Shown here piece by piece: positions 1 through 5,581 of a DNA stretch of 6,310 nt. Position 1 is the first letter of the stretch. Each line of letters starts with the position of its first letter. Both the position numbers and the translations under genes were made by a program. This DNA comes from Pseudomonadota bacterium (GTDB lineage Bacteria; Desulfobacterota; Desulfarculia; Desulfarculales; JAHJDS01), in contig JAHJDS010000380.1 in the NCBI GenBank assembly GCA_018812395.1, positions 1-6,310 of the forward strand, read 5' to 3'. Below the pieces are notes generated by a model that was not told where the DNA came from, made no database searches, and was given only the letters and a program-made list of their open reading frames with translations.

Positions 1-2019
1 CAGGCCGATCCGCTGGTGGAGTTCCTTCCTTTTGGCGGTCAACAATGAGCCATAAACCGCCTCCTGGGTCAGGGCGTGCTTGAACAGAAACGAGGCCTCG
101 GCCCCCAGGCCCCGCTCGTAGACCAGCTCGGCGTCCTTGAGCACCGCCAGACGGGACCTCAGTTCCCGCTCCGCAAGTCCGGTCACCCGCCGCAGGAGTT
201 CGTAACCGAACTCGCGCTCGATGGCCGAGGCATTTTGCAGGACCTCCTTGGTCCCCTCGTCCAGGGTATCGACCCGGGCCAGGATCACGTCCTGGATGGT
301 GGACGGGATGGTCACCGCCCCATGGCCGCCCGCCAGACGATATTGATCGTCGTCCCGGGCGATGATGTTCAGTTCCCGGAGGGACCGAAGGTATTCCTCG
401 ATGAAAAAGGGGATGCCCTCGGACTTGTCCAGGATCAGGTCCTCGAGGTCCGGGGCCACCCCGTCGGTGCCCAGGAGACGGGAAACCATGGTCAGCGTCT
501 CCCGCCGGGTGAGCCGGTTCAGGGTTATCTGGTGGTGATACGACTTGACGCCCCAGGCCGGGGTGAACTCGGGCCGGTAGGTGAAGATGACCATGACCCT
601 GGCCCCGGGGATCGTTTCGATCAGATGCCCGAAGACCTCCGCCGAGGTCTTGTCCGCCCAGTGCAGGTCCTCGTAGGCCAGGACCAGGGGCCTTAACTCG
701 GAACCCGTGAGCACGATGCGCTTCATGGCCTCGATCATCCGGTCCTTGATCGCCTCGGGGCTCAACCGGGACTGGTCCACGCCGCTGTCCCGGGCCGACA
801 TCAGTTCGAGGATATAGGGCCGGGTGGCCTCGTCATCCGCGCCCAGTACGGCCAGCCCCTTTTGGACTTTGTCCCGGACCTGGGCGTCCGTTTCCCCGTC
901 CCTGAGGCGGAAGTTCGACCTCAGCAAGTCGACGTGGGGGTGAAAGGCCACGCCCCGGCTGTAGGACAGGCACTTGCCCTCCAAGAAAGTGACGTCCTGA
1001 CCGGCCAGGGTTTGCCTGAATTCGTGGAGCAACCGGGACTTGCCCAGTCCGGCCTCGGCCACGATGGAAAAGGCCTGACCCCGGCCGGACAGGGCCCGGT
1101 CCAGTCCGTCCCGCAGGAGTTCGATCTCCCGTTCTCGTCCGACCAGGGCGGTCAGGCCCCGTTCGGCGCTGACGTCGAACCGGGTCCGGGTGGCGGTCGG
1201 GCCGATCAGACGAAAGACGCTGACCGGTTCCACCCGGCCCTTGACCGGCCTATGGCCCAGGGGCTCGAACTCGAAAAAACCCTCGGTCAGCTTGAAGGTC
1301 GCCCCGGTGACATAGGTCGTCCCCGGCTCGGCCAGGCCCTCCATGCGCGAGGCCAGGTTGACCGTGTCCCCCACGGCCTTGAACTCGACCCGCAGGTCGT
1401 TGCCCAGGGTGCCGACCACCACCGGACCGCTGTGAACGCCGATCCTCATCCGCAAGTCGGGCCGCTCCTGGCCGTCCGCTCCGTCCTCCAGGCCCAAGGC
1501 GTCCAGGGCCCGGTGTACGGCCAGGGCGGCCCGAAGGGCCCGCTGGGGGGCGTCCTCCAGGGCGATGGGCGCCCCGAACAGGGCCATGATCCCGTCGCCC
1601 GTCAGTTCATTGACCGTTCCCCCGAAGTCGTGGACCTGGTGGATCAAGGTCTCGTACACCCGGTCCATGACCTGGAAGGTCCGCTCCGGACCGAGGCTTT
1701 CGGCCAGGGTGGTGTAGCCGGCCATGTCGCAGAACATGACCGTGACCTCCCGCTTTTCGCCCTCGATGCGGCCCCGCTGGGCCAGGATCTTCTCGGTCAG
1801 GTTTTGGGGCAAATAGCGCTGAATCCGGGCCAGTTTTTCGTCAGGGGACAATTCCTTGACCACGGGCGCCGTCAGGTCATGGCCGCACCCGCCGCAGAAC
1901 TTGAACTCCGGCGGATTGGCCAGGCCGCACCCCGGGCAGACCCGTTCCAGCCTGGCTCCGCATTGGCCGCAAAAGCTCATGTTGTCCGGATTATCAAACT
2001 GACATTGGTCGCATTTCAT
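1..2019 (-). CDS. Zinc-ribbon / class III nucleotide cyclase / AAA ATPase signalling protein (3' end outside window)
   Basis: Predicted cytoplasmic multidomain signalling protein; 673 codons are visible and remain open at the left edge. In order: two zinc ribbons (C3/C6, C17/C20; C28/C31, C42/C45); a class III cyclase domain (about 90-270) with metal-binding D98 (in VMFCDMAGYT) and D142 (in TGDGIMALFGAP) and transition-state N221 and R225 (in GDTVNLASR); then an AAA-type ATPase with P-loop AEAGLGKS (321-328) and Walker B-like LAYEDLHWAD (447-456). The visible end, around FLFKHALTQEAVYGSLL, is the stretch that normally precedes C-terminal TPR repeats, so several hundred residues are probably missing. 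Start: ATG at 2017-2019 places the first Cys pair at residues 3 and 6, as is usual for this family. An in-frame ATG at 2079 lacks a Shine-Dalgarno and adds an unlikely Arg/Leu-rich leader. Upstream is a G-rich GGGGGGAAGGA. Cyclase activity and product are inferred; the two substrate-selecting positions are non-canonical. Confidence 0.93.
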   Translation of the reverse strand, partial: MKCDQCQFDNPDNMSFCGQCGARLERVCPGCGLANPPEFKFCGGCGHDLTAPVVKELSPDEKLARIQRYLPQNLTEKILAQRGRIEGEKREVTVMFCDMAGYTTLAESLGPERTFQVMDRVYETLIHQVHDFGGTVNELTGDGIMALFGAPIALEDAPQRALRAALAVHRALDALGLEDGADGQERPDLRMRIGVHSGPVVVGTLGNDLRVEFKAVGDTVNLASRMEGLAEPGTTYVTGATFKLTEGFFEFEPLGHRPVKGRVEPVSVFRLIGPTATRTRFDVSAERGLTALVGREREIELLRDGLDRALSGRGQAFSIVAEAGLGKSRLLHEFRQTLAGQDVTFLEGKCLSYSRGVAFHPHVDLLRSNFRLRDGETDAQVRDKVQKGLAVLGADDEATRPYILELMSARDSGVDQSRLSPEAIKDRMIEAMKRIVLTGSELRPLVLAYEDLHWADKTSAEVFGHLIETIPGARVMVIFTYRPEFTPAWGVKSYHHQITLNRLTRRETLTMVSRLLGTDGVAPDLEDLILDKSEGIPFFIEEYLRSLRELNIIARDDDQYRLAGGHGAVTIPSTIQDVILARVDTLDEGTKEVLQNASAIEREFGYELLRRVTGLAERELRSRLAVLKDAELVYERGLGAEASFLFKHALTQEAVYGSLLTAKRKELHQRIGL

Positions 2020-2084
2020 GTCCTTCCCCCCGGCAGAACGCAACCGAAGCCGCAAACAACGGCAGGCCAACGATAACATTACTA

Positions 2085-2099
2085 TTGAACATATTTCAA
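2085..2099. repeat. 15-bp quasi-palindrome, possible operator
   Basis: TTGAA-CATAT-TTCAA is a perfect 5-bp inverted repeat around a 5-bp centre, in the AT-rich part of the divergent region, 66 bp upstream of the cyclase/ATPase start. Its size and symmetry would suit a dimeric regulator. Short AT-rich palindromes also arise by chance, so operator function is only an inference. Confidence 0.3.
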
Positions 2100-2245
2100 C
2101 GCCATATCTCACCTCATTCTCTTTTCACTCATTTAATCGATTCAGAACCCGGTCTCCGAGATTCCAGGTCGTCTCGACTAATGCCCGGCCGGACCGACCG
2201 CCACATCTTTTCTAAAAATCCGGTCAATCAGGGGTGGTTTCCGAC

Positions 2246-2275
2246 TTGACAGTGGCCGGGGTTTGGGCTAGTAAT
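2246..2275 (+). promoter_or_regulatory. Probable sigma-70 type promoter of the iron-sulfur gene
   Basis: A perfect TTGACA (-35, 2246-2251) is followed by an 18-bp spacer and AGTAAT (2270-2275, four of six consensus bases), or a 17-bp spacer and the weaker TAGTAA (2269-2274). Transcription would begin near 2282, about 33 bases before the chosen start codon at 2315. This placement also argues against the upstream in-frame start at 2234, which would precede the promoter. Confidence 0.55.
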
Positions 2276-2301
2276 CGAGCTTGTGAAAATTGTTTTTTAA
2301 G

Positions 2302-2306
2302 AGGAG
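2302..2306 (+). promoter_or_regulatory. Ribosome binding site deciding the start of the iron-sulfur gene
   Basis: AGGAG lies 8 bases before the ATG at 2315. The frame is open further upstream, to 2234, but that start has no Shine-Dalgarno and would add 27 residues unlike the family N-terminus. Confidence 0.8.
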
Positions 2307-2314
2307 ATGGAATC

Positions 2315-3466
2315 ATGTCCGAACCCTTGATGCCCATGATCGAAATCGGCCAGATGATCGCCGAAATGGGCGCCGACTCCGTATATCAGTGCATGCAGTG
2401 CGGCCTATGCTCGGGCCTGTGCCCCTGGCCCAAGGTCGACGGGCCGCTCAACACCCGCAAGCTCATCCGGATGGGCCAGATGGGCCTCGAGGGCTACGAG
2501 TCCGAGGATTTCCTGTACGCCTGCACCACCTGCAGCCTGTGCCAGAACAACTGCCCCCGGGGCGTCAAGATCATCGACGTTATTCGTCTGATGCGGGCCA
2601 TCATCGCCGAGACCGGGGCCATCCCGGGGTCGCTGCGGCCGATCCTGGGCAGCGTGCACAGTAACGGCAATCCCTGGTCCGAGGACCGGGAGAAAAGGTC
2701 CGCCTGGCAGGCCGGCCTGGACGTGCCGGTGTTCGACGGCTCCCAGGAGTACTTCCTGTTCGTGTGCTGCACCTCCTGCTTCGACGCCCGGAGCCAGAAA
2801 ATCGCCAAGACCATCGTCGAGGTCCTGAACAAGGCCGGGGTGAGCTACGGCGTCATCGGCAACGAGGAGTCCTGCTGCGGCGAATCCATTCGCAAGATGG
2901 GCGGCGAGGAGCAGTTCATGGCCCTGGCCGAGAAGAACATCAATCTCTGGAGCGAAAAGGGCGTGAAAAAAATCATCGTCACCTCGCCCCATTGCCTGAC
3001 CACCTTCAAGGTCGATTATCCGGAGATGGGGGCCGAGTTGGAGGAAGTGGTCCACATCGGTCCGTTTCTGAAAGGCCTGATCGACGAGGGCAAGCTGTCA
3101 ATCAAGGGCGGCAGCGGCCAGAAGATCGCCTACCACGACCCCTGTTACCTGGGCCGGCACAATGATATCTTCGACGCCCCCCGGGAGGTGATCGGCGCGG
3201 TGGGCGGCGAGTTGACCGAGCTGGCCCAGAAGGGGAAATTCTCGCTGTGCTGCGGCGGGGGCGGCGGCCGGCTGTGGATGGAGACCGTGCCCGAACAGCG
3301 CTTTTCCGACACTCGTGTCCGGCAGGCGGTCGAGGCCGGGGCCGAGGTTTTAGCTACGGCCTGCCCCTATTGCATCTCGCTCTTGGAGGACTCGGTCAAG
3401 ACCACCGGTCACGACGACAAACTCGAGATCAAGGACCTGTCCGAACTGGTGGCCGGCGATTTGTAG
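2315..3466 (+). CDS. GlpC/HdrD-family iron-sulfur protein (two [4Fe-4S] ferredoxin motifs, two CCG domains)
   Basis: A 383-residue soluble electron-transfer protein of the family that includes heterodisulfide reductase HdrD, GlpC/GlcF, and DsrK/HmcF/TmcB-like subunits. Two CxxCxxCxxxCP motifs (C26/29/32/36 and C70/73/76/80) should each bind a [4Fe-4S] cluster. The C-terminal CCG domain is complete (C277, C312-C313-G314, C350/C353), the signature of the non-cubane cluster used in disulfide chemistry in Hdr proteins. The first CCG domain has C155 and C187-C188-G189, but Ser224 stands where the first Cys of the final CxxC is expected, leaving C227. Length fits GlpC/HdrD. No signal peptide or membrane segment is seen. 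No partner (flavoprotein dehydrogenase, cytochrome b, HdrA or HdrB) is adjacent and the gene appears monocistronic, so substrate and partner cannot be named. It has its own promoter and ribosome binding site and is followed by several hairpins. Confidence 0.92.
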   Translation: MSEPLMPMIEIGQMIAEMGADSVYQCMQCGLCSGLCPWPKVDGPLNTRKLIRMGQMGLEGYESEDFLYACTTCSLCQNNCPRGVKIIDVIRLMRAIIAETGAIPGSLRPILGSVHSNGNPWSEDREKRSAWQAGLDVPVFDGSQEYFLFVCCTSCFDARSQKIAKTIVEVLNKAGVSYGVIGNEESCCGESIRKMGGEEQFMALAEKNINLWSEKGVKKIIVTSPHCLTTFKVDYPEMGAELEEVVHIGPFLKGLIDEGKLSIKGGSGQKIAYHDPCYLGRHNDIFDAPREVIGAVGGELTELAQKGKFSLCCGGGGGRLWMETVPEQRFSDTRVRQAVEAGAEVLATACPYCISLLEDSVKTTGHDDKLEIKDLSELVAGDL

Positions 3467-3472
3467 CCGCTT

Positions 3473-3504
3473 GGGGCCTGTCGGAGTTTTTCGTAACAGG
3501 CCCC
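3473..3504. repeat. Perfect 8-bp inverted repeat (hairpin) just after the iron-sulfur gene
   Basis: GGGGCCTG and CAGGCCCC flank a 16-base loop containing TTTTT. The structure begins 6 bases after the TAG stop. No T-run follows the stem, so it does not look like an intrinsic terminator; it could stabilise the mRNA 3' end. Confidence 0.55.
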
Positions 3505-3506
3505 TA

Positions 3507-3528
3507 GCCGGGCCATGGACGGCCCGGC
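3507..3528. repeat. Perfect 8-bp GC-rich inverted repeat
   Basis: GCCGGGCC-ATGGAC-GGCCCGGC can form a very stable hairpin with a 6-base loop. Its right arm overlaps the left arm of the next inverted repeat (3525-3566), so the two structures exclude each other. Confidence 0.6.
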
Positions 3529-3566
3529 AAATCGCGCGGGCTTAGCAAAAGACAAGCGATTTGCCG
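3525..3566. repeat. Perfect 11-bp inverted repeat
   Basis: CGGCAAATCGC (3525-3535) and GCGATTTGCCG (3556-3566) match perfectly across a 20-base loop. Four bases (3525-3528) are shared with the preceding hairpin. Confidence 0.55.
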
Positions 3567-3594
3567 CAGTTGCCAAATGCTTTTGGCCACCGCG

Positions 3595-3628
3595 AGTCGG
3601 AAAAAGTCCCCGGCGACTTTTTTTGACT
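3595..3628. terminator. 14-bp hairpin with A- and T-tracts, possible bidirectional terminator
   Basis: 3595-3608 pairs with 3615-3628 over 14 positions (two G:U) around the 6-base loop CCCGGC. The stem includes AAAAAGTC and GACTTTTTTT, so each strand reads A-tract, short GC core, T-tract, as in bidirectional intrinsic terminators. CGAGTC (3593-3598) and GACTCG (3629-3634) offer an alternative outer pairing. The GC core is short, so efficiency is uncertain. Confidence 0.45.
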
Positions 3629-3657
3629 GACTCGTAGATAGGCAGATGATCGATTCA

Positions 3658-3684
3658 CCCCGGCGCCCGCGCGCCGGGGTTTTT
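3658..3684 (+). terminator. Strong intrinsic terminator
   Basis: CCCCGGCGC (3658-3666) and GCGCCGGGG (3671-3679) form a perfect 9-bp GC-rich stem with a CCGC loop, followed at once by TTTTTGTTT. It should end transcripts from the iron-sulfur gene, or an RNA within 3467-3657, before the hydrolase gene. It lies 192 bases past the preceding stop codon, unusually far for a gene's own terminator. Confidence 0.88.
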
Positions 3685-3690
3685 GTTTGC

Positions 3691-3716
3691 CACGAGACAC
3701 GGGGAATGTACTCGTG
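3691..3716. repeat. CACGAG/CTCGTG inverted repeat upstream of the hydrolase gene
   Basis: CACGAG (3691-3696) and CTCGTG (3711-3716) are perfectly inverted across 14 bases. They sit between the strong terminator and the likely promoter of the next gene, so they could form a split operator. The arms are only 6 bp and chance occurrence is quite possible. Confidence 0.25.
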
Positions 3717-3731
3717 CCTTGGGCCGGGCTG

Positions 3732-3740
3732 TGCTAGGGT
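3732..3740 (+). promoter_or_regulatory. Possible extended -10 promoter of the SGNH hydrolase gene
   Basis: TGC-TAGGGT resembles an extended -10 element (TGnTAnnnT), about 50 bases before the start codon at 3794. No good -35 box is found 16-18 bases upstream, which extended -10 promoters can tolerate. The gene needs its own promoter because a strong terminator lies just upstream. Confidence 0.3.
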
Positions 3741-3793
3741 GCGGGGATAAAGGGCTGGAACGTTTGCCGATCACGTTTGTGGGATGTCAAGTC

Positions 3794-5197
3794 ATGGGCC
3801 GGCTTTTGAGGTTTGCGGGGAGATGGTTCAAGAAGGGACTGGCCGCTTTTTTGCTGGCCTACAAGTTCGTGGCCCTGACCGCCTTCACGGTGGTGGTCAT
3901 CGCGGTCCTGATCGAGGTGGCCTGCCGCTTTGGCGTGGCCGTGTATCATGACCTGGGCGCCTCGAAGTCGGTGGTCAGCCGACCGGCAACCAAACAGGTG
4001 AAACCGGCCTCGACCGCCAAACGAGCCAAGAAACCGGCGGCTCCCTTGAACACGGCCGCTCCTCCGGCCGCGGCGGCTCCGGCCAAGCCCTCGCCCACCC
4101 CGGCCCGGCCGCGCCCCGTGGCCCGCCCTAAAGGCCCGCCGCCGGTGACCAGTCGGGCCGAACTCATCCGCCGCTTCGGCCTGGGCGCCTACGTCCAAGA
4201 GAGCCGCCGGGTGGCGCGCGACCTGTACCACTTCAAACCCTACGTCATGTGGCAGCACCGGCCGTTTGCGGGCCGGGCGATCAACATCACGGCCGACGGG
4301 ACGCGCCGGACCTGGTACAACTCGACCGACGCCAAGGCCAAAAAGGTCTTCGTCTTCGGCGGCTCGACCGTGTGGGGGGCCTACGCCAATGACCGCGACA
4401 CCTTTCCCTCGCAACTGGCCCTACTCCTCAATAAAAAGGTCGGGTCTTTTAAGGTCATGAACTTCGGCCAGAACGCCTTTGGCTCGACCCAGGCCCTGAT
4501 CCTTCTCATGCTCGAGATCAGGCGGGGCAACGTCCCGGACGTGGTCATTTTCCTGAGCGGGGTCAACGACAGCTTCATCGCCACCTGCTACCCGGCCGTG
4601 CCGGGCTCGATCTACCCCCTGTTCGGCTTTTATGAGCGGCTGTCGGCCGGCGCGCCGTGGCGGGAAGTATTGAGGGACGTCTACAAGAACTCGGACGCGA
4701 TCCAGCTTCTGGTCCGGGCCGGGGTGCTGCGCAAGGTTTTATTTCAAGAGTACCGGCCCCGGCTGGGCCTCTATAATCTGAAGTTGAGGGACAAGGTGAG
4801 GCTGGCGGCGCGGATGTATCGCCGGAACGTGCTGATGGCCGAGGCCCTGGCCCAAAAGTTCAACTTCAAGGTCTTCTTTTTCTGGCAGCCCGCCCTCTAC
4901 CTGGGGAACAAGCCGCTCGCCCCGTTCGAGCGCTACCTGGTTCAGGTCGAGCGGACCAAGAACGACTACGCCTTTTTGGCCTTCAAGCACGTGCCGCTGG
5001 TGTACCGGGAGATCAGGCGGCGGCCGCCGGCGAGCAAGAACTTCTTCAATCTGTCAGGCATGTTCCGGAACCATCGCGGGCTGGTCTTCGGGGATTACGT
5101 TCACCTGCTGGCCCCTGGCAACCGGCTCCTGGCCGCCAAGGTGGTCGAGATCATTGGGCCGAGGCTGCGGGCGACCGGAGGAAAGACCAAGCCCTGA
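3794..5197 (+). CDS. Membrane-tethered SGNH/GDSL-family hydrolase
   Basis: A 467-residue protein predicted to be a serine esterase-type hydrolase (SGNH fold); its substrate is unknown. A basic N-terminus and one hydrophobic segment (about 19-43) should anchor it in the inner membrane. A Lys/Ala/Pro-rich linker (about 57-120) then leads to a probably periplasmic catalytic domain. Catalytic blocks: S191 in VFVFGGSTVWG (nucleophile), G225 or G230 in NFGQNAFGS, N258 in FLSGVNDS, and D434/H437 in DYVHLLAPGNRLLA. All four canonical positions are present. Start: ATG at 3794 has GGGA about 8 bases upstream; an in-frame TTG at 3683 and GTG at 3779 are open but lie in the terminator T-tract or lack a ribosome binding site. 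Related anchored SGNH proteins often act in deacylating or acylating cell-envelope polysaccharides, but no polysaccharide gene is adjacent here. It is transcribed alone and converges on the small gene ending at 5248. Confidence 0.88.
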   Translation: MGRLLRFAGRWFKKGLAAFLLAYKFVALTAFTVVVIAVLIEVACRFGVAVYHDLGASKSVVSRPATKQVKPASTAKRAKKPAAPLNTAAPPAAAAPAKPSPTPARPRPVARPKGPPPVTSRAELIRRFGLGAYVQESRRVARDLYHFKPYVMWQHRPFAGRAINITADGTRRTWYNSTDAKAKKVFVFGGSTVWGAYANDRDTFPSQLALLLNKKVGSFKVMNFGQNAFGSTQALILLMLEIRRGNVPDVVIFLSGVNDSFIATCYPAVPGSIYPLFGFYERLSAGAPWREVLRDVYKNSDAIQLLVRAGVLRKVLFQEYRPRLGLYNLKLRDKVRLAARMYRRNVLMAEALAQKFNFKVFFFWQPALYLGNKPLAPFERYLVQVERTKNDYAFLAFKHVPLVYREIRRRPPASKNFFNLSGMFRNHRGLVFGDYVHLLAPGNRLLAAKVVEIIGPRLRATGGKTKP

Positions 5198-5211
5198 CCA
5201 ACCGGTGACCA

Positions 5212-5234
5212 CCGGGGGTGATGGTCGCCCCCGG
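5212..5234. terminator. 7-bp GC hairpin at the convergent junction, weak terminator candidate
   Basis: CCGGGGG (5212-5218) and CCCCCGG (5228-5234) pair across a 9-base loop in the 50-bp gap between two convergent genes. Neither strand has a real T-run after the stem (only GGTT on the plus side), so any termination here would be weak or factor-assisted. The position is where a shared terminator is expected. Confidence 0.4.
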
Positions 5235-5247
5235 GGTTCAGACGCGA

Positions 5248-5493
5248 TTAATCGTACTGACAGCCGCACCACGGACAGTAATTATATCCCTTGTCGGCCA
5301 GACTCTCGCGGCAGGCCGAGCACTGGATCACCAGTTCGTTGGAGCAGAACGGGCAATATGAAAACTCCAAAAAGGCCGTTCGGGCCTCCTCGGAGAGCTG
5401 ATTGTACTTCTCATCGCACTCGACCTCGCGGCAGACCTTGACCTTGCGGTGGTGGTGCCGTTCGTCGGTTTGAGGTCCGGCAGCCGTTTCCAT
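5248..5493 (-). CDS. Small multi-CxxC zinc-ribbon protein of unknown function
   Basis: An 81-residue protein that I do not recognise as a named family. It has three CxxC pairs (C47/C50, C58/C61, C73/C76), a looser C21-x4-C26 pair, an extra C78 and an HHH run at 13-15. Four Cys pairs could hold two zinc ions as a double zinc ribbon. The pattern CPFCSNEL...CSACRESL...YCPWCGCQYD, with Gly or small residues after the knuckles, is typical of zinc ribbons. No membrane segment or signal peptide is seen. Start: ATG at 5491-5493 has GGAGG five bases upstream. The frame is open to 5562 but those extra residues have no ribosome binding site. It lies 87 bp downstream of the 128-residue gene on the same strand, so co-transcription is possible. 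A nucleic-acid- or protein-binding role is conceivable but unproven. Confidence 0.82.
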   Translation of the reverse strand: METAAGPQTDERHHHRKVKVCREVECDEKYNQLSEEARTAFLEFSYCPFCSNELVIQCSACRESLADKGYNYCPWCGCQYD

Positions 5494-5561
5494 GATTTCC
5501 TCCCAATGCCGTCCGAACGTCCTTGAGACGCGCCCGGCGGCGGGGTATGATGTCAGCGCCA

Positions 5562-5581
5562 ATGTCTTAATTGTAAGACGT
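5562..5581. repeat. 8-bp inverted repeat at the stop of the 128-residue gene
   Basis: ATGTCTTA (5562-5569) and TAAGACGT (5574-5581) pair with one G:T around the loop ATTG. On the minus strand the hairpin starts at the last base of the TGA stop of the upstream gene and precedes the zinc-ribbon gene. It has no T-run, so it could be a weak attenuating hairpin or a small operator for the zinc-ribbon gene. Confidence 0.35.

Larger units (their letters stand above)
2020..2314. promoter_or_regulatory. Divergent control region between cyclase/ATPase and iron-sulfur genes
   Basis: This non-coding stretch separates two genes transcribed away from each other, so promoters for both must lie here. The part at about 2070-2145 is clearly more AT-rich than the flanking genes, as expected for a promoter or regulator-binding area. 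It holds the quasi-palindrome at 2085-2099 and, nearer the plus-strand gene, a good -35 box at 2246. On the minus strand TTGAAA (complement of 2094-2099) could be a -35 for the cyclase gene, but no good -10 box is found at the right distance. Short plus-strand reading frames here (for example 2018-2215) have no Shine-Dalgarno and no recognisable protein character. Confidence 0.6.
3467..3793. other. Non-coding stretch rich in inverted repeats
   Basis: 327 bases without a convincing gene on either strand. From left to right there are four inverted repeats (3473-3504, 3507-3528, 3525-3566, 3595-3628), a small hairpin GCCAAA/TTTGGC (3572-3587), a strong intrinsic terminator (3658-3684), a 6-bp inverted repeat (3691-3716) and the presumed leader of the next gene. 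The first part may be a long structured 3' untranslated region, an independent small RNA ending at 3684, or an intergenic repeat element. No known RNA family was recognised by eye. Confidence 0.6.

Noticed and set aside
1036..1059. P-loop with Ala instead of the first Gly (AEAGLGKS) as a sign of an inactive ATPase
   Set aside because: The standard P-loop consensus allows Ala or Gly at that position, and Lys327, Ser328 and the Walker B acidic residues are intact.
862..2076. A 404-codon plus-strand open frame, with another at 76-696, opposite the cyclase/ATPase gene
   Set aside because: Their translations are Gly/Pro/Gln-rich with no domain, and the minus-strand frame encodes clear cyclase and ATPase motifs throughout. 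They are shadows caused by GC-rich codon usage.
2018..2215. A 65-codon plus-strand open frame over the start of the cyclase gene
   Set aside because: No Shine-Dalgarno, Arg/Ser-rich composition without recognisable features, and it covers the AT-rich divergent promoter region.
2405..3055. A 216-codon minus-strand open frame inside the iron-sulfur gene
   Set aside because: The plus strand carries intact ferredoxin and CCG motifs here; the antisense frame shows only composition-driven sequence.
3473..3566. CRISPR array or mobile-element ends
   Set aside because: The repeats are inverted and different from each other, not regularly spaced direct repeats, and no transposase or target-site duplication is visible.
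3467..3690. A known structured RNA (SRP RNA, 6S RNA, tmRNA, tRNA) in the hairpin-rich stretch
   Set aside because: None of the conserved sequences of these RNAs could be recognised, and no tRNA-like cloverleaf is seen.
3734..4414. A 226-codon minus-strand open frame opposite the hydrolase gene
   Set aside because: Gly/Arg-rich with no motif, and the plus strand has SGNH blocks in correct order.
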